A stretch of 64,000 nucleotides of DNA from Streptococcus alactolyticus (GCF_012277075.1 NZ_JAAXMT010000010.1:62001-126000); one strand, 5' to 3'. Shown: positions 8,456 to 18,776, counted from the stretch's first letter. Program-made: numbers and translations. The notes: generated by a model not told the origin, from the letters alone.

Positions 8456-11092
8456 TTATTTAGCTTCGTACCAAGTTTGCCCTACATTTTCGTCTGCAAT
8501 AAGTGGTACTGACAAATCAATTGCAGATTCCATGGTTTCTTTAACCAATTTTTTAACGGTTTCAAGCTCATCTTTTGGCACTTGAAGAATGATTTCATCG
8601 TGCACTTGCAGCAACATTTTAGTCTTGAATTGTCCCTCAACCAAGGCTTTATCAAGGTTAATCATGGCAATTTTGAGAATATCGGCAGCACTTCCTTGAA
8701 TAGGCGAATTGATAGCGGTACGTTCGGCAAATTGACGGACGTTGAAGTTGCGAGCATTGATATCTGGCAACTCACGGCGGCGGTGGAAGAGTGTTTCCAC
8801 ATAGCCTTTATCTTTGGCATCACGCACCACGCGCTCCATGTAATTCTTGATGCCTGGGTAGCGTTCAAAGTACGTGTCAATGTACTGCTTGGCCAATTTC
8901 CGCGGAATGCCTAAGTTGTTGGCAAGCCCATAGTCTGAAATACCATAGACAATACCAAAGTTTACTGCCTTAGCATTGCGACGGTCATTTGGCGTCACGT
9001 CTTCTGGCTTGTCAATGCCAAAGACACGCATGGCAGTTGAGGTGTGGATATCTGCTCCCTCACGGAAAGCCGCAATCAAATGCTCATCATTTGAAATGTG
9101 GGCAAGCACACGCAATTCAATTTGCGAGTAGTCCGAACTCAACAAGAGCTCATCTTCTGTTTCAGGCACAAAAGCTTTTCGAATCAAGCGCCCTTGTTCC
9201 AAACGCACAGGGATATTTTGCAAGTTCGGGTCCACACTTGATAGACGTCCTGTCTGCGTCAAATCTTGCAAATAGCGGGTATGGATTTTGCCGTCTTGTA
9301 AAATGAAATCCTGCAAACCAACGATATAAGTGGATTGGAGCTTGGCAATTTGGCGGTATTCCAAAATTTTAGACACAATTGGAGAAATCGGGGCCAAACG
9401 TTCCAAAACATCTATGGCCGTTGAATAGCCTGTCTTGGTTTTCTTGGTGTAGCTAGTTGGCAACTGCATCTTGTCAAACAACAATTCACCCAATTGTTTT
9501 GGTGAGTTGATGTTGAATTCCATGCCTGCTAGGTCATAGATTTCCTGTGTCAATTCGTCAATAACGGCTTGGTTGGCTGCTTCCATATCTTGCAAGGTCG
9601 CTTTTTTTACGGAAATACCTGCGATTTCCATTTTCGCCAAGACATTTGCTAAAGGTTGCTCCATGTCAACTAACAAACTGGCTTGTTGGTGCTCAGCCAA
9701 TTTATCTAACATGGCTTGTTCTGAATCGTTCAAAACAATAATTTTACGAGCTAAATGGCTGAGCAGCACCGCTTTTTCAGGAACAGCACGCTTAACGCCC
9801 TTGCCATAAACGGCCTCATCACTATCCAAAACGTGGTTGGTGTAAAGTCTAGCAATGGTTGACAATTCATTGTCCTCAACTGTTGATAAGAGGTACTTGG
9901 CAAGACGGCTGTCAAAGGCTGGCGCTGGCAAATCAATGCCTAAATGACTGAGTAGGACCTTGCTCCGTTTGAAATCGTAGGTCTTGATTGGCTTAGCCAA
10001 AGCGGCTTGGAACAAATCATCCTTGAGGAGTCCAAGATTGGTTGACGCATAAATCGCCTTGTCATTTCCCCAAGCAAAGCCAATGATAGGCTCAACGTGG
10101 TAATTGTCGCCCAAAATTTCAAAATAGAAAAATTGGTCATCTGTGAACATATCCGCACACAAGCTGTCCACTTCTGTATAAGCCACGTCAAATGTTTCTT
10201 GCTTCTTAGGAGCACCTAAGCTGTCTTTAAACTGCTTGAAGCCCATGTCATCGTAAAAAGGCACCAATTTATCCAAATTAGGTCCTTGGTAGGCAATATC
10301 ATCCAAACCAATGGTGATAGGAGCCGTCACATCAATGGTCGTCAAGGTCTTAGACAAGAAAGCTTGCTCTTTGTCGTTAATCAAGTTTTCCTTCATCTTA
10401 GACTTTTTCATGCCGTCAATGTTGTCATAAATGCCTTCCAGACTGCCGTATTCTAAGAGCAGTTTCAGACCTGTCTTTTCACCGATTTTGGTCACGCCAG
10501 GGATGTTGTCCGATTTATCCCCCATCAACGCCTTAAGATCAATGAATTGTTTGGGTGTGATACCCATTTTTTCCATGAGGTAAGCTGGGGTAAAGGCTTC
10601 AAATTCAGCCACGCCTTTTTTGGAAATCTCAACCGTGGTGTTGTTATCCGCCAGCTGAATCAAATCCTTGTCCCCGCTGACAATAGTCACATCGTACTCG
10701 TCTTCGTTTTCGGCTAATTTATCCAAAGTTCCGATGATGTCGTCAGCCTCGTAATTCACCAAATCGTAAAAAGTAATGCCCAAGGCGGTCAACATCTCAC
10801 GAATGTAAGGCAGCTGCTCACGAAATTCTTCTGGCGTCTTGGCACGACCAGCCTTGTAATCTTCGTACATTTCCGTACGGAAAGTGGTCTTACCCGCATC
10901 AAAAGCCACCAAAACGTGCGTTGGCTGCACACGCTCTAGCAAGTGATTTAACATGAGGTGAAAGCCGTAAATGGCATTGGTATGCAAACCTATTCGGTTT
11001 TTAAAACGGTCAATCTGATTGTATAAGGCAAAAAAAGCACGGTAGGCAACCGATGACCCGTCAATTAAAAGTAATTTTTTCTTGTTTTCCAT
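8456..11092 (-). CDS. polA: DNA polymerase I
   Basis: This 878-residue polymerase processes Okazaki fragments and fills repair gaps. The N-terminal ~290 residues are the 5'-3' exonuclease (LLLIDGSSVAYRAF; VSGDKDLIQL; LMGDKSDNIPGV). The middle region resembles the degenerate 3'-5' exonuclease of Gram-positive Pol I. The polymerase domain has motif A SDYSQIELR, motif B RRNAKAVNFGIVYGIS and motif C LQVHDEI. I chose the start at 11092 (MENKKKLLL), where a TGTTATAAT element ends six bases upstream, so the mRNA may be leaderless. An in-frame ATG at 11110 with AGGAG ten bases upstream would add MCYNKA. Confidence 0.95.
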   Translation of the reverse strand: MENKKKLLLIDGSSVAYRAFFALYNQIDRFKNRIGLHTNAIYGFHLMLNHLLERVQPTHVLVAFDAGKTTFRTEMYEDYKAGRAKTPEEFREQLPYIREMLTALGITFYDLVNYEADDIIGTLDKLAENEDEYDVTIVSGDKDLIQLADNNTTVEISKKGVAEFEAFTPAYLMEKMGITPKQFIDLKALMGDKSDNIPGVTKIGEKTGLKLLLEYGSLEGIYDNIDGMKKSKMKENLINDKEQAFLSKTLTTIDVTAPITIGLDDIAYQGPNLDKLVPFYDDMGFKQFKDSLGAPKKQETFDVAYTEVDSLCADMFTDDQFFYFEILGDNYHVEPIIGFAWGNDKAIYASTNLGLLKDDLFQAALAKPIKTYDFKRSKVLLSHLGIDLPAPAFDSRLAKYLLSTVEDNELSTIARLYTNHVLDSDEAVYGKGVKRAVPEKAVLLSHLARKIIVLNDSEQAMLDKLAEHQQASLLVDMEQPLANVLAKMEIAGISVKKATLQDMEAANQAVIDELTQEIYDLAGMEFNINSPKQLGELLFDKMQLPTSYTKKTKTGYSTAIDVLERLAPISPIVSKILEYRQIAKLQSTYIVGLQDFILQDGKIHTRYLQDLTQTGRLSSVDPNLQNIPVRLEQGRLIRKAFVPETEDELLLSSDYSQIELRVLAHISNDEHLIAAFREGADIHTSTAMRVFGIDKPEDVTPNDRRNAKAVNFGIVYGISDYGLANNLGIPRKLAKQYIDTYFERYPGIKNYMERVVRDAKDKGYVETLFHRRRELPDINARNFNVRQFAERTAINSPIQGSAADILKIAMINLDKALVEGQFKTKMLLQVHDEIILQVPKDELETVKKLVKETMESAIDLSVPLIADENVGQTWYEAK

Positions 11093-11098
11093 GGCTTT

Positions 11099-11107
11099 AT
11101 TATAACA
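11099..11107 (-). promoter_or_regulatory. Extended -10 abutting polA (possible leaderless start)
   Basis: TGTTATAAT on the minus strand (hexamer 11099-11104) is six bases before ATG 11092. No -35-like hexamer is visible. Normal start-site spacing would put +1 on or within a base of the A of ATG. Confidence 0.6.
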
Positions 11108-11161
11108 CATCTTGAGCTATCTCCTCTCCTCTTACGCACGATAGCTTGGCAAATGCTAACA

Positions 11162-11194
11162 TTTAAATTTTCTTTAAGGCAATCCTTTTATACT
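11162..11194 (+). promoter_or_regulatory. CiaR-type promoter of the small RNA
   Basis: TTTAAA (11162-11167), 5 bp, TTTAAG (11173-11178), 10 bp, TATACT (11189-11194). This is the CiaR direct repeat TTTAAG-N5-TTTAAG with one mismatch, at the distance from the -10 used by csRNA promoters. Confidence 0.7.
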
Positions 11195-11200
11195 ATAGTC

Positions 11201-11317
11201 ATTCCTAAAACTTTTCCAGTTAGTACCGCTAACTGACTATCATCCTAACAGACAGTTTCTGGAAGGATGTATCTTTTTCATAATCTCCTTAAAGTCTAGC
11301 CTAGCTAGGCTTTTTGT
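11201..11317 (+). ncRNA. Candidate CiaRH-regulated small RNA (csRNA-like)
   Basis: This predicted transcript of about 115 nt lies between polA and the AEC carrier. It starts with a perfect 7-bp hairpin (CAGTTAG 11217-11223 / CTAACTG 11229-11235), continues with a largely unpaired stretch, and ends with the self-complementary AGCCTAGCTAGGCT followed by T5GT4. The unpaired CATAATCTCCTTAAAG (11279-11294) is the complement of CTTTAAGGAGATTATG, a full ribosome site plus AUG. That is how streptococcal csRNAs repress translation. The promoter carries a CiaR box. Targets are not deduced. No protein-coding potential was seen. Confidence 0.7.
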
Positions 11318-11319
11318 TT

Positions 11320-12267
11320 TTAGCCTAACAAGCTAACCAAAGACATCAAAATAGGCACAACCAGCAAGGTGAGTAGGGTGGATTCGGTAACCATAATAGC
11401 CGCATAATCCGCATCGGCACCGTACAATTTGGCTACGACAGGAGCATTGGTCATCACGGGCATGGCTGATTGGAGGATAAAGACTTGTTTCATCAATTGT
11501 GGCATTTGGGTGTGTTTGACAATGATTAACATCAAAAGCGGAGCAATCACGAAACGCCCGACTAAGACCAAGACATTGTCTTTGGTAAATCGCAAACGTG
11601 ACAGCCCTACATTTGCCACCGAAATCCCAATGAAAATCATCGACAAAGGGATGGTCAAATTGCCCAAATATTGGAAATCACTCAATAAGAAAGCTGGGAG
11701 TTTGATATTTAAAAGAACCAAAATCACCCCAATGATGAATCCCATAAGTGGTGGCGAGAAGATTTTCTTCAAGGTTCCTCGCAAATCAAGCGTGACTTCT
11801 TTGCGACCATCTCTTTGAATCAAATAAGTCCCTATAGTCCAGAAAAACGTCGTGTTACACATGTAATAAACCAAGACATAAGGAATACTTTTATCCCCAA
11901 AAAGTGCTTGATTGATAGGAAGTCCCACAAAAATCGTATTAGAATTAAAAAACATAGAAACAAATAAGCCCTGATGCTTTTTATCAATCAAGAATAAATG
12001 AGCTACCGCTACAGCAATAGCTAATAAAATCACCATTGAAAGCGCTGGAAAACGCAATTGTGACAGCATTTCAAGCAACTCTTTTGCCGTAAAACGCCCA
12101 ACAATGGTTGAAATCATATAGCATGGTAATGCTACTTGTGTTACCAACTTGGCAATGAGATTCGGCGCTTTTTCATCGAACCAACCTTTTTTGGTTAGCA
12201 CATAACCGACTAATACCATGATAAGAATAATCAGAACACCCGAAAAACTACTCACAAACCTTGCCAT
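11320..12267 (-). CDS. AEC (auxin efflux carrier) family transporter
   Basis: This 315-residue membrane protein has about ten transmembrane segments in two five-helix halves. It begins with a hydrophobic helix (SGVLIILIMVLVGYVLTKKGW) and contains the family's conserved first-helix Gly and mid-protein LPCYMISTIV, FVGLPINQALFG and SAMPVMTNAPVVAKLYGADADYA motifs. AEC proteins export or exchange carboxylates such as malate or amino acids. The substrate is not predictable here. The gene is monocistronic, and its stop abuts the csRNA terminator. Its promoter overlaps a cre-like sequence, suggesting catabolite control. Confidence 0.88.
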   Translation of the reverse strand: MARFVSSFSGVLIILIMVLVGYVLTKKGWFDEKAPNLIAKLVTQVALPCYMISTIVGRFTAKELLEMLSQLRFPALSMVILLAIAVAVAHLFLIDKKHQGLFVSMFFNSNTIFVGLPINQALFGDKSIPYVLVYYMCNTTFFWTIGTYLIQRDGRKEVTLDLRGTLKKIFSPPLMGFIIGVILVLLNIKLPAFLLSDFQYLGNLTIPLSMIFIGISVANVGLSRLRFTKDNVLVLVGRFVIAPLLMLIIVKHTQMPQLMKQVFILQSAMPVMTNAPVVAKLYGADADYAAIMVTESTLLTLLVVPILMSLVSLLG

Positions 12268-12296
12268 TGCTTACTTCCTTTTCACCTTTTAGTTTC

Positions 12297-12325
12297 AGTA
12301 TAGCATATTTTTAGCGCTTTCTTAA
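12297..12325 (-). promoter_or_regulatory. AEC-carrier promoter with overlapping cre-like site
   Basis: TTAAGA (12320-12325), 17 bp, TATACT (12297-12302) on the minus strand. Between them AGAAAGCGCTAAAA (12309-12322) matches the CcpA cre consensus TGWAANCGNTNWCA at 12 of 14 positions. Confidence 0.45.
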
Positions 12326-12355
12326 CTACTTTTATGAATATTATCCCAGTCATTT

Positions 12356-12391
12356 AAAAAAGCTAGAAAAATAATATTTCTAGCTTTCTTA
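12356..12391 (-). terminator. Terminator of the YkvI-like gene
   Basis: AAAGCTAGAAA and TTTCTAGCTTT pair around a short AT loop just after the minus-strand stop. T-rich flanks are present on both strands. Confidence 0.7.
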
Positions 12392-12398
12392 TTCTTGA

Positions 12399-13646
12399 TT
12401 AATCATCATTTTCCGAATCGAACACTTGCTCAACGTGGTCATGAATATCTTTTTTAATTTCTTTTGTTTCAACGACAGATTCTTCACCTAGTTGTTGATA
12501 TTCTACTTTATCTTTCTTAGTAAATTTCTTATCATCGTCATATTTTTTAGAAATCAAGGAAATCATGCGGCGACGAAGATGTTTTTCGTCCTGCACATTA
12601 CCTTTTTCACGAATCCAAGCTTGAAGCAAAACAACCAACATAATCAAGCCAATGTAACCAAGGATTGGATACATGACAGAAACCAGTTGTTTAAAACCAA
12701 GGAAGGACAAGGCATAACCACTTACGACAAAAAAAATCATGTCACGTTTAAACTGACTTTCACCTTTATTTTCAGAAAAGCGTTTTGCTAAAGCATAGTA
12801 AAGACTAAAGGCTGTGTTGAAAATAAGCCCAAATACGACAAGGGAATAGGCAAAAGCAAACCAAGGATGGATTTCATTGGCAAGTACTAACATTGGAATA
12901 TCTGCAGAAGCAATCTTTCCAACATTGACAAACAAGACAAGTGAGGTAATCGCAATAATCAGACCGACAATTGCACCACCAAGTGTTCCCCCTTTTTCAG
13001 CAACGCCAATACGAATAATTGAACCACCAAGGACAAAAGCCATTGATACCCCAGTCATCACACAAATGGCGAAGTAATTAAGAACAGACACCCAAATATT
13101 TGGCATATTTGTCGGTAGAGTCTTAGCTACTATATTTAACTGTTCAAAGTCAAAAGAATGTCCAATCAGACTATGACCAGCAATGATCAATACCATGATA
13201 ATAACAATCGGCGTGAAAATCCCAATAATCTGAGTAATTTTCTCAAAATCAAGGAAACTTACAAAAATCACAAGGAGAACACAGATTAAAGCTCCTAACC
13301 AAGTGGGCAATCCAAATTGTTGATTAAGGTTAGAACCCGCTCCAGCAATCATGACAAATCCAATGACATAACAAGAAATAATCAAAGCAATGTCTAATAC
13401 ACGATTGGTAAAAGGATGGGCAATCTTTGAAAGCACCTCTGAGTGGTCATTCGAACGATAGTAACTTCCTAATGTCACGATAATACGTCCAAATATAGCA
13501 TTCAAAATCCCTAAAACAATAACGCCAATCATTCCCCAGATACCAAATCCGACAAAATATTGCATCAAATCCTGTCCCGAAGAAAGTCCAGCACCAACAA
13601 TAATACCAACATAAGCCAGTGCAATTGATAAAATTCGTTTAACCAT
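12399..13646 (-). CDS. YkvI family membrane protein (LeuT-fold carrier-like)
   Basis: This 415-residue protein has ~10-11 transmembrane segments in residues 1-345, followed by a ~70-residue charged cytosolic tail rich in K, D and E. The opening LSIALAYVGIIVGAGLSSGQDLMQYFVGFG, split by the glycine-rich unwound helix typical of LeuT-fold transporters, matches the YkvI group of uncharacterised carriers. Substrate is unknown. The start has an AAGGAGG. Monocistronic. A 16-bp perfect palindrome ~100 bp upstream may be an operator. Confidence 0.78.
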   Translation of the reverse strand: MVKRILSIALAYVGIIVGAGLSSGQDLMQYFVGFGIWGMIGVIVLGILNAIFGRIIVTLGSYYRSNDHSEVLSKIAHPFTNRVLDIALIISCYVIGFVMIAGAGSNLNQQFGLPTWLGALICVLLVIFVSFLDFEKITQIIGIFTPIVIIMVLIIAGHSLIGHSFDFEQLNIVAKTLPTNMPNIWVSVLNYFAICVMTGVSMAFVLGGSIIRIGVAEKGGTLGGAIVGLIIAITSLVLFVNVGKIASADIPMLVLANEIHPWFAFAYSLVVFGLIFNTAFSLYYALAKRFSENKGESQFKRDMIFFVVSGYALSFLGFKQLVSVMYPILGYIGLIMLVVLLQAWIREKGNVQDEKHLRRRMISLISKKYDDDKKFTKKDKVEYQQLGEESVVETKEIKKDIHDHVEQVFDSENDD

Positions 13647-13744
13647 TTTTCCTCCTTTTTAAATCAGGCAACATTAATAGGTTAACAAAAACAGATTAAG
13701 ACAAAATGACGATTGTAATCTCAGTATGACATTTGTTAAATTTC

Positions 13745-13760
13745 CGTGAAAATTTTCACG
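13745..13760. promoter_or_regulatory. 16-bp perfect palindrome upstream of the YkvI-like gene
   Basis: CGTGAAAATTTTCACG is fully self-complementary. It sits in an AT-rich intergenic region, outside any terminator, so it reads as a dimeric-repressor operator. The regulator is unknown; it is not a cre site because it lacks the central CG. Confidence 0.45.
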
Positions 13761-13829
13761 TTATTTACAACTCTTTTTCAAGCAAATGCCATTTAAAAAA
13801 TAAGGGTATTTCTTACCTTCATTTTAGCA

Positions 13830-13866
13830 CAAAACCCCGCCAGAAAGCTTCTGGCAGGGTTTGCTT
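13830..13866 (-). terminator. Terminator of purA
   Basis: AAACCCTGCCAGAA pairs with TTCTGGCGGGGTTT on the minus strand with one mismatch, followed by a short T run. Confidence 0.75.
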
Positions 13867-13890
13867 TTATAAAGATTTTTTTCAACTTAA

Positions 13891-15207
<1,317 letters not shown>

Positions 15208-15339
15208 TCACCTAGCGAGCAAATAAAAACGATACTAACTTATCCAGCCTGTCGTCTCCATCTCCAAGCTAAAATTCGTATCTTCGTCCTTTCTCTACAA
15301 CTTGGCAGGAATCTCACCTGCGAGTTTGTCTTACAATTT

Positions 15340-15368
15340 ATTATATGACTTTTCTGTGTTTTTTTCAA
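15340..15368 (-). promoter_or_regulatory. purA promoter
   Basis: TTGAAA (15363-15368), 17 bp, TATAAT (15340-15345) on the minus strand. Predicted start near 15333 gives a leader of ~150 nt. Confidence 0.75.
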
Positions 15369-15390
15369 TATTTGACCTTGAGATTTTATT

Positions 15391-15403
15391 TTTTCCGAAC
15401 TTT
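15391..15403 (+). promoter_or_regulatory. PurBox-like element
   Basis: TTTTCCGAACTTT fits the lactococcal/streptococcal PurR box AWWWCCGAACWWT except for its first base. It is centred ~64 bp upstream of the predicted purA start. Only one clear box is visible. Confidence 0.4.
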
Positions 15404-15592
15404 TTTTGAAAAAACGGCTTTTTTTCACATATTTTCTCTCATAGTTAAAATATTCAAACAACTCTTGGTAAAGCAAAAATTTTTTCATAGCAAATCTTTG
15501 CATTTTCAGACGCTTTTCCATAGAATAAATTTACATTAAAATGTATACCGTTTACATCATAATCATAGTAATTAGAGTAGCGAGGAATTACC

Positions 15593-17842
15593 ATGTCACT
15601 TAATGGTTTACTAGAAAAATCACCAGCGACTTTGCCTATTCTTCAAGCAACTTTTGGGTTAGAAAGAGAAAGTCTTCGAATTGGAAAAGACCACCGTATC
15701 GCACAAACTGACCACCCTGCTTTCCTAGGCAGTCGCTCCTTTCACCCTTACATTCAGACGGACTACAGTGAAGCACAGCTAGAACTTATCACGCCTATCG
15801 CTCATTCCACAAAAGAAGCGCTCCGCTTTTTGGGAGCACTGACTGATGTTGCTGGCCGTTCCATCGATAAGTCTGAATACCTCTGGCCTTTATCAATACC
15901 ACCAAAACTATGTGAAACAGACATTCACATTGCCAAGCTAGAGGATGACTACGAGTGCTACTACAGAAAACACTTGGCTGACGTTTATGGAAAAACACTG
16001 CAATCAATGTCTGGTATTCACTTCAACATGGAGCTTGGAAAAGATTTGGTCGCAAGCCTTTTTAAAGAAAGCGGCTATCAGTCTATTATTGATTTTAAGA
16101 ATGATATTCACCTTAAATTAGCTCAGAATTTCCTACGTTTTCGTTGGCTTTTAACTTATCTGTATGGGGCTTCGCCAATAGCTGAAGAAGGCTTTTTTAG
16201 TAAAACTTTAGCCAAACCCGTTCGCTCTATCCGAAACAGTCACTTAGGTTATGTTAATCATAAAGACATTCAGGTTTCTTACGAAAGCTTGGAAAAATAC
16301 ATTTCTGATATTGAGGCTTACATAGCTTCTGGCAAGTTGATTGCTGAAAAAGAATTTTACTCTGCGGTTCGCCTGCGTGGCAGCAAGCATGTTCGTGACT
16401 ATCTGACAAATGGTGTCACTTACCTTGAACTGCGCACTTTTGACCTCAATCCTTTTGATAACCGTGGAATTACTCAAGAGACACTTGATACCGTGCACCT
16501 TTTTGTTCTTGCGCTTCTTTGGTTAGATAGTAGCTCTGCTATTGACCAAGACATCACAGAGGCTAGCAAGCTAAATGACAAAATTGCACTTAGCCACCCT
16601 CTAGATAAATTGCCTGAAGATGCTCCCGTCGAAAGCATCCTTTTAGCTATGCAAGGAATTGTCGATTACTTTGAATTATCTGACTATTATCAAGGGCTTA
16701 TCGATGCTATCAAAAATCAGATTGAGCATCCTGAACAAACTATCGCTGGACGCTTGCTAGAAGAGATTGACACCCTATCATTAGAATCTTTTGGACAAAA
16801 ACAAGGTCAAGCCTTTCACGATTATGCTTGGCAAGCCCCTTACGCACTCAAAGGCTATGAAAACATGGAATTATCAACACAATTATTGATGTTTGATGCC
16901 ATCCAAAAAGGTGTTCACTTAGAGATTCTCGACGAAAACGACCAATTCATCAAACTTTGGCACGGTGACCACGTCGAATATGTTAAAAATGCCAACATGA
17001 CCGGCAAAGACAGCTACATCACACCACTTATCATGGAAAATAAAGTTGTCACTAAAAAACTATTGTCAAAAGCTGGTTTCCCAGTTCCAAAAGGTGAAGA
17101 ATTCGCTGATAAAGCTGCTGCGCTCCGCTATTTCTCACAAATCAAAGACAAAGCTATCGTCGTCAAACCAAAATCAACTAACTTTGGACTTGGTATTTCT
17201 ATTTTCAAGGAATCTGCCGACCTAACAGCTTATCAAAAAGCCTTGGATATCGCCTTCGCTGAAGATGATACTGTTCTTATTGAAGAATTCATTTCAGGTA
17301 CGGAATACCGCTTTTTCGTCCTAGATGGCAAATGTGAAGCTGTGCTACTGCGTGTTCCTGCTAACGTCGTCGGAGACGGCAAGCACACCATCGCTCAATT
17401 AGTAGAGATGAAAAATCAAGACCCACTACGTGGACGTGACCATCGTTCTCCACTTGAAATCATTGACCTTGGCGATGTTGAAAAGCTCATGCTCCAACAA
17501 CAAGGTTACACGCCTGATGATATTCCAGCTGACAGAGTCCGAGTTGATTTGCGACGTAACTCTAACATTTCAACAGGTGGAGATTCCATTGATGTGACAG
17601 ACATTATGCCAGACGATTATAAAACATTAGCTGCGCAAATGGCTAGAGCTGTTGGTGCTTGGGTGTGTGGAGTTGATTTGATTATTCCTGATAAGAGTCT
17701 TCCTGCAAGCAAAGAAGAGCCAAACTGTGCTTGTATTGAACTCAATTTCAACCCTGCTATTTACCTTCACACTTATTGTCACGAGGGTCCAGGACAAGCA
17801 CTTACACCAAAAATCCTAGCCAAACTTTTCCCTGAACTTTAA
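15593..17842 (+). CDS. gshF: Bifunctional glutamate-cysteine ligase / glutathione synthetase
   Basis: This 749-residue fusion enzyme makes glutathione from Glu, Cys and Gly. Residues ~1-470 are the gamma-glutamylcysteine ligase (FGLERESLRIG; SGIHFNMEL; TYLELRTFDLNPFD). Residues ~485-749 are an ATP-grasp domain of the D-Ala ligase type (VVKPKSTNFGLGISIF; LIEEFISGTEYRFFVL; CIELNFNPAIYLHTYCHEG) that adds glycine. This fusion is characteristic of streptococci and a few other Gram-positives. The start has GAGGAATT upstream. It diverges from purA and stands alone. Confidence 0.96.
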   Translation: MSLNGLLEKSPATLPILQATFGLERESLRIGKDHRIAQTDHPAFLGSRSFHPYIQTDYSEAQLELITPIAHSTKEALRFLGALTDVAGRSIDKSEYLWPLSIPPKLCETDIHIAKLEDDYECYYRKHLADVYGKTLQSMSGIHFNMELGKDLVASLFKESGYQSIIDFKNDIHLKLAQNFLRFRWLLTYLYGASPIAEEGFFSKTLAKPVRSIRNSHLGYVNHKDIQVSYESLEKYISDIEAYIASGKLIAEKEFYSAVRLRGSKHVRDYLTNGVTYLELRTFDLNPFDNRGITQETLDTVHLFVLALLWLDSSSAIDQDITEASKLNDKIALSHPLDKLPEDAPVESILLAMQGIVDYFELSDYYQGLIDAIKNQIEHPEQTIAGRLLEEIDTLSLESFGQKQGQAFHDYAWQAPYALKGYENMELSTQLLMFDAIQKGVHLEILDENDQFIKLWHGDHVEYVKNANMTGKDSYITPLIMENKVVTKKLLSKAGFPVPKGEEFADKAAALRYFSQIKDKAIVVKPKSTNFGLGISIFKESADLTAYQKALDIAFAEDDTVLIEEFISGTEYRFFVLDGKCEAVLLRVPANVVGDGKHTIAQLVEMKNQDPLRGRDHRSPLEIIDLGDVEKLMLQQQGYTPDDIPADRVRVDLRRNSNISTGGDSIDVTDIMPDDYKTLAAQMARAVGAWVCGVDLIIPDKSLPASKEEPNCACIELNFNPAIYLHTYCHEGPGQALTPKILAKLFPEL

Positions 17843-17939
17843 CCCATAAAATCTTTGCCACAATTACAGTCATCACTTGTCATTCTTAACCGTTTTACGA
17901 TAAAATAAAATCAATCTTAGATAGAAATGGATTGAATAT

Positions 17940-18758
17940 ATGTCTCGACCTAGAAAAAACGGAGGAGGCCTCATTATCGCTATTATCAGGGTTATCCTTC
18001 TCATTGCTTTGCTTGAAAGCTTGTTAGAAATCATTATCCCACTTGCAATCGTTGGTGGTATTGGATATGGTATTTATTATTTTGCGACCAAGCAATCACG
18101 TCTTGAAAAAGTTAATACTAAGCAACGCTTGCAAGATTTAAAAGATAACATTCGTATTACTGACCGCCAAGTCAAACTTTTGGACAGTTATCTCGATGAA
18201 AAAAATTACACCCAATACGTTGTCAATGCGCGCCAGCTATTGCCACAAATACGTCACATCAAGTCTGAACTTAGTGAGCTCAAAGCCAAAATGGATTTAA
18301 ACATCTACAAGCGTGTTCTCAAAAAAACTGAAACTGTTGAAAAAGATATCAAATTCCAACTAGACCGACTGGATGTCTCACCAGTAAATCCTGACATTTC
18401 TGAGGAAGAAGCTGATTTACTAGAACTCGCTCCAGAGTTAGCTCATCTTTACAATAACATTCAGCAAGACCATTTGACTATCTTGAAGAAGATTGAAAAT
18501 GCTGATAACAAAGAAGAACTCACTGCACTTCACGAGGCTGATATGGACCGCTTCCGCGATATTTTGGATGGCTATCTAAAAATCAAAAGAGCCCCGAAAA
18601 ATTATTACAATGCTGATGAGCGTTTAGCAAAAGCGAAAACCGCAATGGAAAAATTTGATTTGGCTCTCGATGAAACGCTTCGAAAACTGAATGAAAGTGA
18701 CTTAAAAAACTTCGATATCAGTCTTCGCATGATGGCTGACGACGATACAAACTTATAA
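17940..18758 (+). CDS. XpaC-like 5-bromo-4-chloroindolyl phosphate hydrolysis family protein
   Basis: This 272-residue protein has an N-terminal basic start (MSRPRKNGGG), two adjacent hydrophobic helices (~11-50, including LIIAIIRVILLIALLESLLE) and a long, charged, mostly helical cytosolic domain with coiled-coil character. It matches the XpaC family, named for a hydrolysis phenotype with no proven enzyme activity. XpaC is usually paired with TelA, as here (18 bp to telA), and the pair is linked to tolerance of toxic anions and antimicrobials. The start has GGATTGAATAT upstream, a weak site. Confidence 0.82.
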   Translation: MSRPRKNGGGLIIAIIRVILLIALLESLLEIIIPLAIVGGIGYGIYYFATKQSRLEKVNTKQRLQDLKDNIRITDRQVKLLDSYLDEKNYTQYVVNARQLLPQIRHIKSELSELKAKMDLNIYKRVLKKTETVEKDIKFQLDRLDVSPVNPDISEEEADLLELAPELAHLYNNIQQDHLTILKKIENADNKEELTALHEADMDRFRDILDGYLKIKRAPKNYYNADERLAKAKTAMEKFDLALDETLRKLNESDLKNFDISLRMMADDDTNL

Positions 18759-18776
18759 GTTTAATGGGAGGGTATT

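Noticed and set aside
15240-15521. 93-codon minus-strand frame upstream of purA
   Set aside because: It spans the purA promoter and leader, is almost all Lys/Phe/Arg, and has no ribosome site.
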